A stretch of 53,226 nucleotides of DNA from Fidelibacterota bacterium (lineage in GTDB: Bacteria; Fidelibacterota; Marinisomatia; SCGC-AAA003-L08; D37C17): NCBI GenBank assembly GCA_030748955.1, contig JASMKZ010000005.1:1-53226 (forward strand), written 5' to 3'. Below are positions 16,417 to 25,001 of this stretch, piece after piece. Position 1 is the first letter of the stretch; each line of letters begins with the position of its first letter. Below the pieces are notes generated by a model. It was not told where the DNA came from. It was given only the letters and a program-made list of their open reading frames with translations, and did not search any database. The position numbers and the translations under genes were made by a program.

Positions 16417-18059
16417 ACCTGCAGCACTCCAAACTTTGGTTCCGGTATTTTCGTTTGATGGGCAACAATTTCAAGAGAGCGAATAATCACATTTCGAGTT
16501 TCTCGAGGATCAATAATTTCATCTATCCACATACGGGCTGCCGCATATCGAGGATCTGATTGCACATCATAATTTTTCTTTATTTTAGTAATCAGGTCTG
16601 ATTTTGTTTTCTCATCAACATCACCCATTTTAGCTAATTTTATTTGAGCTAATGTTTTTGCAGCAGAATCTCCCCCCATTACTGCAATTTTAGCAGATGG
16701 CCATGCAAACATGAATCGCGGGCTATATGCTCGCCCTGACAATGCATAATTACCAGCACCATAACTCCCTCCTATTACCAGAGTAATCTTCGGGACAACG
16801 GAATTGCTCACTGCATTTACCATTTTAGCTCCATCTTTTGCAATACCTCCCCATTCTGAATCTTTACCAACCATAAATCCATTTACATCATGTATGAACA
16901 ATAATGGGATTTTATCTTGATTACAATTCATTATAAATCTGGCACCTTTATCTGCCGAATCAGAATAGATGACTCCCCCCATCTGCATTTCTCCCTGCTC
17001 GGTACGAGAAATTTTTCGCTGGTTGGCTACAATACCAATATTCATTCCCCCAATTCTTGCAGTTCCGCATACTAACGATTTGCCATAGGTCATTTTAAAT
17101 TCGGCAAAATCACTATCATCAACGATTCTGGAAATTATTTCACAAACATCATATTGTCCAGGATTTTCAGGATGGAATAAACCAATAAGTTCATCAGGGG
17201 AAAATTGAGGCGGTGCAAATTTCTGCTTATGAAATGCCAGAGAATTGTTAATATTTAAACTACGCATAATTGTACGAATTCTATCTAAACCAGACAGATC
17301 ATCCTTTTCGTTATAATCAGCAGTACCACTAATGGCTGAATGGGTATTTGCCCCTCCTAATGTATCTGCATCAATATCTTGTCCGATGGCTGCTTTTACC
17401 AGTGCCGGACCGGCCAAAAACATACTGGCACCTTCAACAATTATATATTTATCACACATAACAGGGAGATACGCACCTCCAGCAACGCAGGGACCCATGA
17501 CAGCTGCAATTTGCGGTATGCCCAGCGCTGAGAGTCTAGCATTATTATAAAATATCCTGCCAAAATGTGCTTCATCTGGAAATACTTGATCTTGAAGTGG
17601 TAAAAATACTCCTGCCGAATCAACTAAATAAATTATTGGAAGGTTGTTTTCGAGGGCAATTTGCTGCGCTCTAAGTGTTTTCTTTAAAGTAACTTCAAAA
17701 TATGCACCTGCTTTTACCGTTGCATCATTTGCAACAACTACACAGTCAAAGCCTTCAATTTTTCCAATACCGATAAGAGTTCCAGATGCAGGAGGTGAGC
17801 CATATTCTTCATACATACCCCAAGCAGCATAAATTCCAAGTTCAAAAAACTGAGTGCCAGAATCTATCAGATGGTCAATTCGTTCTCGAGCAGTAAGGCG
17901 CTGTTTATTGTGCTGTTTTTCAATAGCAATAGTTCCTCCACCTAATTTTATTTTTTTCTGCTCTTCAATATAAAAAGAAATGTATTTAAGAAAATCATCA
18001 GAATTTGATTGAAATTTATCTGGATTCATTTTTTCAATTGGCGTTCCTATTTTATCCAT
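16413..18059 (-). CDS. Acyl-CoA carboxylase carboxyltransferase (MCC/GCC beta-like)
   Basis: This 548-residue biotin-dependent carboxyltransferase transfers carboxyl from carboxybiotin to an acyl-CoA. It contains both halves of the fold. The N-terminal half has LTARERIDHLID, the DSAGVFLP motif and a GPCVAGGAYLP oxyanion loop. The C-terminal half has GYxxG-equivalent KIPLLFIHDVNGFMVG, GSYGAGNYALSGRAYSP and AWPSAKIAVMGG. The layout, including the DSAG and AGNYA forms, is that of methylcrotonyl-/geranyl-CoA carboxylase beta subunits (LiuB/AtuC type) rather than propionyl-CoA carboxylase, but substrate remains inference. I chose ATG 18059, which overlaps the accA stop by 8 nt and has GGTGG just upstream; an earlier ATG at 18092 would add 11 residues. 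No biotin carboxylase or biotin carrier gene is in the window. Confidence 0.9.
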   Translation of the reverse strand: MDKIGTPIEKMNPDKFQSNSDDFLKYISFYIEEQKKIKLGGGTIAIEKQHNKQRLTARERIDHLIDSGTQFFELGIYAAWGMYEEYGSPPASGTLIGIGKIEGFDCVVVANDATVKAGAYFEVTLKKTLRAQQIALENNLPIIYLVDSAGVFLPLQDQVFPDEAHFGRIFYNNARLSALGIPQIAAVMGPCVAGGAYLPVMCDKYIIVEGASMFLAGPALVKAAIGQDIDADTLGGANTHSAISGTADYNEKDDLSGLDRIRTIMRSLNINNSLAFHKQKFAPPQFSPDELIGLFHPENPGQYDVCEIISRIVDDSDFAEFKMTYGKSLVCGTARIGGMNIGIVANQRKISRTEQGEMQMGGVIYSDSADKGARFIMNCNQDKIPLLFIHDVNGFMVGKDSEWGGIAKDGAKMVNAVSNSVVPKITLVIGGSYGAGNYALSGRAYSPRFMFAWPSAKIAVMGGDSAAKTLAQIKLAKMGDVDEKTKSDLITKIKKNYDVQSDPRYAAARMWIDEIIDPRETRNVIIRSLEIVAHQTKIPEPKFGVLQV

Positions 18060-19011
18060 CTGACCACCTACCCATTTTTTCATACTTTTCAATTCTATCC
18101 TCTATCCTTTTTTCAGGGTCAATTTTGATTAATTCAGCAAAGGAATCCAAAATTGCTTCTTTTAAGGTTTCGGCAGCCTGATTATAGTCTTGATGAGTTC
18201 CACCAATTGGCTCTGGCAAAATAGCATCGGCAATTCCCAATTCCTTTAAATCTTTTGCAGTTACCATCATTGAATCGGCAGCCTCTGAAGCTCTGGAGGA
18301 ATCGCGGAATAATATAGTTGCACAACCTTCTGGTGAAATAACCGAATACCAGGTATTCTCAAAACATAATATCTTATCACCAACACCAATACCTAAGGCT
18401 CCGCCTGATGCTCCCTCTCCAATAACAATATTGATTATAGGGACTTTTAATTTTGCCATCTCAAAAAGATTTCTTGCAATTGCTTCAGCCTGACCACGTT
18501 CCTCAGCCCCAAGCCCAGGATATGCTCCAGGAGTATCAATAAGTGTTAAAACTGGAATATTATATTTCTCTGCCAACTTCATTAATCGCAAAGCTTTTCG
18601 ATATCCTTCAGGGCGCGCCATACCAAAATTTCTAAAAACTTTAGACTTAGTTCCCCTGCCCTTTTCCTGGCTGATAATCATGAGATTCAATGTGTCTATT
18701 GTAGCAATACCGCAAATCATTGATGGATCATCAGAAAAGTATCTATCTCCATGCAGCTCAAACCAATAATCAGTTATTCTGCTGATATAGTCTGAAGAAT
18801 AAGGCCTTTTTGGGTGTCGGGCTAATTGCACTCTCTCCCAACGAGAGAGATTTGCATATAAAATTTTCTTCTCTTCTAATAATTGATCCTCTAATTTTCT
18901 GACAGCATCACTCACATCCATTCCCGTTTTGATACCGGTAGCCTTTATAGAATCAATTTTATCTTCAATCTCTTTTAATGAAGATTCGAAGTCAAGTGTA
19001 TAATTTGACAT
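18052..19011 (-). CDS. accA: Acetyl-CoA carboxylase carboxyltransferase subunit alpha
   Basis: This 319-residue AccA supplies the alpha half of the carboxyltransferase for malonyl-CoA synthesis. It has the N-terminal helical LEEKI-like region, the WERVQLARHPKRPYSSDYI motif, GRGTKSKVFRNFGMARPEGY, the LIDTPGAYPG motif and the oxyanion-forming GEGASGGALG followed by YSVISPEGCATILF. The length fits the family. ATG at 19011 overlaps the last base of the glycosyltransferase fusion gene and its end overlaps the second carboxyltransferase by 8 nt. The partner accD and biotin subunits are elsewhere. Confidence 0.96.
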   Translation of the reverse strand: MSNYTLDFESSLKEIEDKIDSIKATGIKTGMDVSDAVRKLEDQLLEEKKILYANLSRWERVQLARHPKRPYSSDYISRITDYWFELHGDRYFSDDPSMICGIATIDTLNLMIISQEKGRGTKSKVFRNFGMARPEGYRKALRLMKLAEKYNIPVLTLIDTPGAYPGLGAEERGQAEAIARNLFEMAKLKVPIINIVIGEGASGGALGIGVGDKILCFENTWYSVISPEGCATILFRDSSRASEAADSMMVTAKDLKELGIADAILPEPIGGTHQDYNQAAETLKEAILDSFAELIKIDPEKRIEDRIEKYEKMGRWSDG

Positions 19012-21065
19012 TATATTTTAAAAATAGATTTTAGTAATATTTCAATATCGAAAATCAATGAATACTGCATTGCATAATAGTTCTCAAATTTACGAATATA
19101 GTTTATATCGATATTCACTGCTTTTAGATGTGGCAAACCCGTTACTCCTGGTTTTACAATGAATTGTGGGTTGGTAGAAGATGCATTGATTATTTGTGAC
19201 CCTACAAAACTGAGGGTACCATATAAAATCATAAATAGTAACGATATATCCTGAATTAATTTACTGTTTGATCGATATCTGATTATTTCAGATTGCGATC
19301 CATTAACTGACCATATTTTTTCTCTATCATATTGTTTTAATAGCAGAAAATATAAATGAACAGGAATTGAAAGAAATATAAGGATTGATGATAAAAATAT
19401 ATCAAAGGATCGCTTTATAAACTGATGAAAATTGTCAAATAGAGGAAGTTCGATTTCTAATAGAGGAACGCCAGCCAAATTTTCAACCACACCTTTTCCA
19501 ATGAGCATTTTTTCCCCTTTTGGCACCAATTTGCAATTAACATTCATTCCGGAAAGTTTATCCAATAGTTTTATAAGTTTTCTGATGTTTATATAATTTT
19601 CAGGAATAATAATTTCATTTATGTTATGATTTTTAATTAAACCTTTCACATCATCTAATCTGCCGAGGAATTTATCAGTTCCAGAATGATTTCCATCATC
19701 AATAAACCCCATTAATATAAAATGAGATTCAAGAGTATGATGTAATAAATTACCCACTCGCATAGATTCCATGCCAGTTCCTAAAATTGCAGCTCTACGG
19801 GTAAAAAGTGGTGTGCTCATGGATAAGTTGATTTTACGGTATCGATATAATATATAGATTCCAATACGCCAACTTGCAGAAATAAATGCAGTAAGTAAAA
19901 AGGTGATAAATAAAACAGCTCTCGAATATGCAATTACAGAAATAAAATAAGTAGAAGTTGCTGATAAGAAAAACGTAATTAATACTACAATGAGTGATCT
20001 GCCGTAGGAAAGATAATCTTTTTTATATAGATTAAGCCAATAGGAACTAATTGCCCAGCACAGAATAAAGTCTAAAATTAAGAGCCAATGAGTTTGTACT
20101 GTGGAAATTGAAACTATTTCATGATGATAGTTAGAATACCAAAAATAAATGGCTATTGTAAAGCTAAATAGTATTGATGAAAAATCTAATACCCCTGAAA
20201 TAATACGTGTTGAGTATACTTTTAAATAGGCTACAGTTTTTCTGATAGAAATACCCAAGGAAACCAAAAAACTAAAATATTTCCATGATGAATACAAATC
20301 GCTATATTTATTATAAAACCTATGTAAAGCCGTATAAAAAATATGAATCATGTCATAGGGTGCAGTTTTTGAACTTTCACCTTTATAATGAATAATGCTT
20401 GTAGCAGGGTTATAAATGATTGCACACCCTAATTGTTTTATTCGGTGGCAGAAGTCTAAGTCTTCACCATACATGAAAAATGACTCATCAAATGTACCTA
20501 TTTTGTCAACTATTAATCTAGGAAATAGCATGAAGGAGCCGCTTATAGCATCAACATTATGAATTTTATTTTCATCTAAGAAAGTAAGGTTATATTTCCC
20601 GAAATACTTACTTTTAGGGAATATTTTGCTTAGTCCAATTAATTTAAAGAAAGCTGAAAGCGGATTAGGAAAGCTTCGCTTACATGGCAATTGCAATGAA
20701 CCATCAGGATTTAATATTTTTGGCCCAATACAGCCCGTATTTCGATTTTTCTCCATATATTCTAATAATTCACTAAATGTATTGTCGCTTAGCAGTGTGT
20801 CTGGGTTTAAAACACAAATAAATTCTCCAACAGAATTCTCAATCCCAATATTAACTGCTCTTGAAAACCCTAAATTTTCTTTATTCTTAATTAATTTAAT
20901 ATGAGGATATTCATTTTCTACCATCCTACATGAATCATCATGGGAATAATTATCAATAATAATAATTTCGCATTCCTCAAATCTATTCGATTTAATGATG
21001 CTTTGCAGACATTGTCGAAGATAGCTGCAAACATTATAACTGACTAAAATTATTGATAATTTCAA
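19011..21065 (-). CDS. GT2 glycosyltransferase fused to a degenerate polyprenyl sugar-phosphotransferase module
   Basis: The 684-residue protein joins two activities usually found separately. Residues 1-235 are a rhamnosyltransferase-type GT2 domain with LVSYN, DNYSHDDS, the LNPDT metal motif and MYGEDLDFCHR. Residues about 250-395 hold several membrane spans. Residues about 415-520 form a CoA_binding_3-like Rossmann domain (AILGTGMESMRVGNLL). Residues about 535-684 match the end of WbaP/WcaJ-type phosphoglycosyl transferases (FIKRSFDI, VKPGVTGL at about 637-644). The catalytic dipeptide Asp-Glu of the LDELPQ motif is replaced; alignment by the following FVG places Gln605-Asp606 there, and the usual GPRP is missing. 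The start is TTG at 21065, overlapping the upstream stop as TTGA. The GT2 half is probably active; the second half is doubtful. Confidence 0.85.
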   Translation of the reverse strand: MKLSIILVSYNVCSYLRQCLQSIIKSNRFEECEIIIIDNYSHDDSCRMVENEYPHIKLIKNKENLGFSRAVNIGIENSVGEFICVLNPDTLLSDNTFSELLEYMEKNRNTGCIGPKILNPDGSLQLPCKRSFPNPLSAFFKLIGLSKIFPKSKYFGKYNLTFLDENKIHNVDAISGSFMLFPRLIVDKIGTFDESFFMYGEDLDFCHRIKQLGCAIIYNPATSIIHYKGESSKTAPYDMIHIFYTALHRFYNKYSDLYSSWKYFSFLVSLGISIRKTVAYLKVYSTRIISGVLDFSSILFSFTIAIYFWYSNYHHEIVSISTVQTHWLLILDFILCWAISSYWLNLYKKDYLSYGRSLIVVLITFFLSATSTYFISVIAYSRAVLFITFLLTAFISASWRIGIYILYRYRKINLSMSTPLFTRRAAILGTGMESMRVGNLLHHTLESHFILMGFIDDGNHSGTDKFLGRLDDVKGLIKNHNINEIIIPENYINIRKLIKLLDKLSGMNVNCKLVPKGEKMLIGKGVVENLAGVPLLEIELPLFDNFHQFIKRSFDIFLSSILIFLSIPVHLYFLLLKQYDREKIWSVNGSQSEIIRYRSNSKLIQDISLLFMILYGTLSFVGSQIINASSTNPQFIVKPGVTGLPHLKAVNIDINYIRKFENYYAMQYSLIFDIEILLKSIFKI

Positions 21066-21775
21066 AATAATTTAAATATTTTCTTTATAAATAATTTGGG
21101 CACCATAAGAATAGCTTCTATAACAATACCCCTATTCATTTTAGATTCACCAACCGTTCGATCTGTAAAAACAATGGGGATTTCTAATACCTTAAAACCC
21201 TTAATCCATGTAAGAAAATTCATTTCAATTTGAAAAGAATAACCTTCAGAATTAATTTTTGACAAATCAATGGACTCTAAAACATCTCGTTTAAAACATT
21301 TAAACCCGCCAGTGGAATCTTTTATAGGAAACCGGATAAATATTTTTGCATATAAATTTGCACCGTAACTCAATAAAAGCCTGCGCATTGGCCAATTAAC
21401 AACATTCACCCCATCAATATATCGACTGCCAATAACAAGATCAGCAGATTTCGACATTTCAACCATACGAGGAATATCATCAGGATTGTGTGATAGATCA
21501 GCATCAATCTGCACTATCAGATCATATCCCTTGTCTAATGCCCATTTAAACCCTTCACAATAGGCAGTCCCTAGACCAAGTTTTTTTTCTCGTTCCAATA
21601 TGAAAATATGAGTGTTTTTGCTCATATAAGATTTTACAATATCAGCAGTTCCATCAGGGGAATTATCATCGATTATTAAAAGATCCATTTCAACTGGAAT
21701 CAAAGTTATTCTACTAATTAACTCTGCAATATTTTTCTTTTCATTATAAGTTGGCGATATTGCTAAAATTTTCAT
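21062..21775 (-). CDS. Polyprenol-phosphate mannosyl/glycosyltransferase, DPM1-like (GT2)
   Basis: This 237-residue enzyme probably moves a sugar from GDP-mannose or a similar donor to a polyprenyl phosphate on the cytoplasmic membrane face. It has SPTYNEKKNI, DDNSPDGTADIV, QIDADLSHNPDDIPRM (metal site) and the DPM-type STGGFKCFKRDVL with EGYSFQIEMNFLTW. It lacks the C-terminal transmembrane domain of the longer DPM1 forms, apart from a short amphipathic tail. ATG at 21775 overlaps the rmlD stop by 4 nt and its end overlaps the fusion glycosyltransferase by 4 nt, so the three should be made together for one glycan or lipid-linked sugar pathway. Confidence 0.9.
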   Translation of the reverse strand: MKILAISPTYNEKKNIAELISRITLIPVEMDLLIIDDNSPDGTADIVKSYMSKNTHIFILEREKKLGLGTAYCEGFKWALDKGYDLIVQIDADLSHNPDDIPRMVEMSKSADLVIGSRYIDGVNVVNWPMRRLLLSYGANLYAKIFIRFPIKDSTGGFKCFKRDVLESIDLSKINSEGYSFQIEMNFLTWIKGFKVLEIPIVFTDRTVGESKMNRGIVIEAILMVPKLFIKKIFKLF

Positions 21776-22680
21776 TTAAAATTCAATTCTCTCTTTAATA
21801 ACTTCAAATTGTAATTAGTGGAATAAGACAGCGAATTTAATTCTTTTTCTAATTTGCCAATGAGCAAACCACTATGGAGTGGCCGTTCTGCAATATATGA
21901 ATTTACTTTTCTACTTAGAGAATCTGTATCAATTTTTGAAATTAAGCCTAAATCAAATCCGAATATTTTTGCAATTTCTACTGCAAACTCATACCTGCTT
22001 ATGTAATCATCACTTCCTATATGAAGAATTCCCTCATAATCCATTATTATAGCTTGAAATACGGCATTAACGAAATGATTGCTAAGAGTAGGATTAGATG
22101 TTTGATCTGCAACTACTGAGATAGCCTGCTTTTTTAGAAGAGATTTATACACCCATGCAAAGAAATTCCCCTTACAGAAAAGATCAGAACTATATAAAAC
22201 ATTTGGCCGAAATATAGACCATTTTCTTCGGGTACCTCGGAGAATATTTTCAGCTTCCAATTTAGTTTTTCCGTAGTAATTTACAGGAAATGTATGATCA
22301 TCTTCACTATAAGGACCATTTGATCCGTCAAAAACATAATCTGATGATATTTGAATTATATGGGTATTCACTTCTGATAATTGAATCAAATTACGCAGAC
22401 CTTCTACATTTACCTGATGCGCCAATTCTTTATTCAATTCACTGCCATCAACGTCTGTATAAGCCGCACAATTAATAATAATATCAGGTTGAAATGAAGC
22501 TAAAAGAGTTGCTGTATTATCTTGATTAGTTACGTCTAATTTCTGGACATTTCGTCGATTATTTGCTAATTTTGTGGAATTTTTGGCCGTGGATAATATA
22601 TTAAATTTACCTGATAAACCTATTTGCAGCGCCTTCCCAAGTTGACCTTCAGCGCCAGTAATTAGTATTTTTCTCGCCAA
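21772..22680 (-). CDS. rmlD: dTDP-4-dehydrorhamnose reductase
   Basis: This 302-residue short-chain reductase makes the last step of dTDP-L-rhamnose. The glycine motif is GAEGQLGKAL (residues 9-18), the INCAAYTDVDGSE segment is typical of RmlD, and the catalytic Tyr136 and Lys140 lie in YYGKTK, with Ser/Thr in ISSDYVFDG. rmlA, rmlB and rmlC are not in the window. It starts with TTG at 22680, directly adjacent to the purE stop, because no ATG lies near the conserved KILITGA strand. A rhamnose supply suits the rhamnosyltransferase-like GT2 domain encoded two genes downstream. Confidence 0.92.
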   Translation of the reverse strand: MARKILITGAEGQLGKALQIGLSGKFNILSTAKNSTKLANNRRNVQKLDVTNQDNTATLLASFQPDIIINCAAYTDVDGSELNKELAHQVNVEGLRNLIQLSEVNTHIIQISSDYVFDGSNGPYSEDDHTFPVNYYGKTKLEAENILRGTRRKWSIFRPNVLYSSDLFCKGNFFAWVYKSLLKKQAISVVADQTSNPTLSNHFVNAVFQAIIMDYEGILHIGSDDYISRYEFAVEIAKIFGFDLGLISKIDTDSLSRKVNSYIAERPLHSGLLIGKLEKELNSLSYSTNYNLKLLKRELNFK

Positions 22681-23142
22681 TTAAAGTTTACATCCAATAT
22701 CTTTAAATTCTTTAAGTTTATCAGAAAGAGTTGTGTTATTTAATGAAAGTATTTCAGCCGATAATATTGCGGCATTAATAGCTCCAGCTTTTCCTACAGA
22801 CATGGTTGCTACCGGCACACCTTTAGGCATCTGAACCGTTGAAAGGAGTGCATCCAAGCCATCTTCAATTCCACCGCCTAATGGTATTCCAACAACTGGA
22901 AGCGTTGAGTGAGCCTTTAATGCGCCAGCTAAGTGTGCTGCCATACCTGCAGCGCCAATTAGAACATGATACCCATTGTCTCGTGCAGAAGATGCAAATT
23001 TACTAACATCATCAGGATTTCTATGAGCAGACATTACCCGCAAATCTAATTCAATATCAAAATAATCAAAATACTTACGCGATGCTTCAACTGTCTTTTT
23101 ATCTGATTCACTTCCAATTAATAATGCCACTTTGCCATTCAT
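22681..23142 (-). CDS. purE: N5-carboxyaminoimidazole ribonucleotide mutase
   Basis: This 153-residue PurE acts in purine synthesis, forming 4-carboxy-5-aminoimidazole ribonucleotide. It shows IGSESDKKT (residues 9-17), the conserved SAHRNPD, and GAAGMAAHLAGALKAHSTLPVVGIPL. The length is normal. No purK lies nearby, so whether it works with PurK (class I) or directly with CO2 (class II) cannot be settled from this window. The start is ATG at 23142, 3 nt after the DUF4837-like gene, and its stop touches the rmlD start. Confidence 0.96.
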   Translation of the reverse strand: MNGKVALLIGSESDKKTVEASRKYFDYFDIELDLRVMSAHRNPDDVSKFASSARDNGYHVLIGAAGMAAHLAGALKAHSTLPVVGIPLGGGIEDGLDALLSTVQMPKGVPVATMSVGKAGAINAAILSAEILSLNNTTLSDKLKEFKDIGCKL

Positions 23143-23145
23143 ATT

Positions 23146-24126
23146 TTATGTTGCTCCTTTTTTCAATGTTTTTGCTATAATTTCTAATTGTTTAATTAGA
23201 AGATTTTTTTTATGTCCAGGATAATTAACAAAACCGCTCACTAAAATTACCTCATTATGGGTTTCAGTTTCAAATATATATACAAAAAAAGGTCCTCCGG
23301 ATTCGCTTTCATCATGTTCATATATTCCTCTCATAATATGCAGATTAATACCTTCGCCTGGATAATTTGCAGTATTCTTATAGAATTCGCTAATTTTAAT
23401 GCTCGGCATTAATTCTGCAAATTCATCAGCTAAATATGTCCATGCCAAATCTTTTTGCAAATAATTTTCTTTTTTACTTTTATGAACTGTAATCCATCTA
23501 TATGGATAGCCACGCCCTATCCATAAAAATGGTTTAACTGAATCTGCTTTTATTATTTTGTAATCTGGCTGCAAATCAAGTGAATAGCCAAAATAATCTA
23601 AAACAACGTTTGAAAGACTGTCATTTATACCATGCTTAAATATTTTATTCTTCATTCTAAGCTCAACCATATTTCTAAATTCATTTAATATCCATTCCCC
23701 GTTATTATTAATCTCCTTTTCCATGGCGATAGCATCTAAGGAATGAATACCGCATATAATTTGATTATTAGCATATATATTTTCTAAAATAAACAGCGAT
23801 GCATCTTTTTTATGATTTTTCGTAATACGCGCCATTAAATAATCACCTGTTGAATCTTTAGGAAAATCAAGAGATGTAATTATTATACTTCCATATTTAT
23901 TTACATTTTCTAGTTTCCAAGGGGCTTTATATATGATAGAAAATTCTTTTTCTGGCTGAGGAGTATAAAGTGTATTAGAAAATAAATTCCCTAATATTCT
24001 TTCAACATGAGGTTGATCTTCAGGAGAAACAATTATTATTATTTCGTTTTCTTTTCCAACTGGTTCAGAAAGGCAGGAGCATGCAGCAACAAAAATATAA
24101 ATAAATGATATTATGCTTTTTTGCAA
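23146..24126 (-). CDS. DUF4837-like lipoprotein
   Basis: This 326-residue exported protein has the short N-terminal hydrophobic stretch SIISFIYIFVAAC with the lipobox VAAC, predicting lipidation at Cys16 and outer-membrane or periplasmic location. The remainder fits the DUF4837 pattern of FCB bacteria: an N-terminal VSPEDQPHV block, the NGEWILNEFRNMVELRMKNK region and the C-terminal PGEGINLHIMRGIYEHD. No enzymatic motif is visible and the function is unknown. The TTG at 24126 is the only start that keeps the signal peptide; it overlaps the methyltransferase gene by 16 nt. lgt, which would lipidate it, is two genes upstream in the same run. Confidence 0.8.
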   Translation of the reverse strand: MQKSIISFIYIFVAACSCLSEPVGKENEIIIIVSPEDQPHVERILGNLFSNTLYTPQPEKEFSIIYKAPWKLENVNKYGSIIITSLDFPKDSTGDYLMARITKNHKKDASLFILENIYANNQIICGIHSLDAIAMEKEINNNGEWILNEFRNMVELRMKNKIFKHGINDSLSNVVLDYFGYSLDLQPDYKIIKADSVKPFLWIGRGYPYRWITVHKSKKENYLQKDLAWTYLADEFAELMPSIKISEFYKNTANYPGEGINLHIMRGIYEHDESESGGPFFVYIFETETHNEVILVSGFVNYPGHKKNLLIKQLEIIAKTLKKGAT

Positions 24127-24986
24127 ATAACTAATAAAGATGATGATTGGTCTGGCCCATTCAACAATGTCACTATTATTGAATAACAGAGCACGAAAAT
24201 TCCTTTAATAAATTGAAAAGGAGTAAAATTCTCCATGCTAAGGAGAATATTATAGGGAGTATCTTGAAATAGAGAATACTTTCTAACTATTTTGAAATTA
24301 GACATTTTCATTAAATTATCCAGAGTTTCTAATTGGAAATGATATAAATGCCTAGGTGCATCAAATGGTGCCCAATTAGTTCCATAAAAGGTGTTTTCTG
24401 GAGCTCTTAAATTGGGAACTGCAATAAGTAGAATTCCGTCAATAGTCAGCATTCTGTTTAAATTAGAGAACAATTCTTCAATATTATGAATATGTTCAAG
24501 GGAATGCCAAAGCGTAATTACATTAAAATGTTCTGCAGATTTTATCATTTGTAAATTTTCAACTTTTCGAATGCCTTTACTTCCATTGATGCCATCTAAG
24601 TTTGAAATATTATCCTGCAAAACGACATCCCAGCCCTTAAGCGCCATAAAGGATGTGAACTCCCCACTTCCACCTCCAATATCTAATAATTTACCACTTG
24701 AGTAAAATGATGCTATTTTACTGAATTTCCAACGTAAAGTAGCCTTTTGTATACACTTGTATAATTTACCCCATTTATCATTTTTTTTTACATTATGAGG
24801 ATCATAATCAGTAGAATTATAATAAGTTGATATTTCATCCTCAGTGGGTCTTGGATTTAAAAAGACGAAATTACAATCACATTTAACCAATTGAAAAGTT
24901 TCAGAATTTTGAGACAATCTATCCAGCACCTCAATATAGGGGGTAGTTTTTCTATTTCCACAAACTATGCAACCAATTGATTCCAT
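24111..24986 (-). CDS. Class I SAM-dependent methyltransferase
   Basis: The 291-residue protein begins with a small cysteine motif (C6xxC9, then KCDC near 35-37) that may bind zinc, as in many Methyltransf_23/C-methyltransferase-type enzymes of polysaccharide clusters. The SAM-binding motif I LLDIGGGSGEF lies near residues 100-110, and motif ITLWHSLEHIHN, in the post-II region, is typical of Methyltransf_23. A C-terminal hydrophobic segment is visible. The substrate is unknown. The start is ATG at 24986, 15 nt after lgt. Confidence 0.82.
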   Translation of the reverse strand: MESIGCIVCGNRKTTPYIEVLDRLSQNSETFQLVKCDCNFVFLNPRPTEDEISTYYNSTDYDPHNVKKNDKWGKLYKCIQKATLRWKFSKIASFYSSGKLLDIGGGSGEFTSFMALKGWDVVLQDNISNLDGINGSKGIRKVENLQMIKSAEHFNVITLWHSLEHIHNIEELFSNLNRMLTIDGILLIAVPNLRAPENTFYGTNWAPFDAPRHLYHFQLETLDNLMKMSNFKIVRKYSLFQDTPYNILLSMENFTPFQFIKGIFVLCYSIIVTLLNGPDQSSSLLVICKKA

Positions 24987-25001
24987 TAATGAATTTAAAT
25001 A

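Noticed and set aside
16413..19011. Possible propionyl-CoA carboxylase operon
   Set aside because: The second carboxyltransferase has MCC/GCC-like features, sits with AtuA-type genes, and no methylmalonyl-CoA mutase or epimerase is present.
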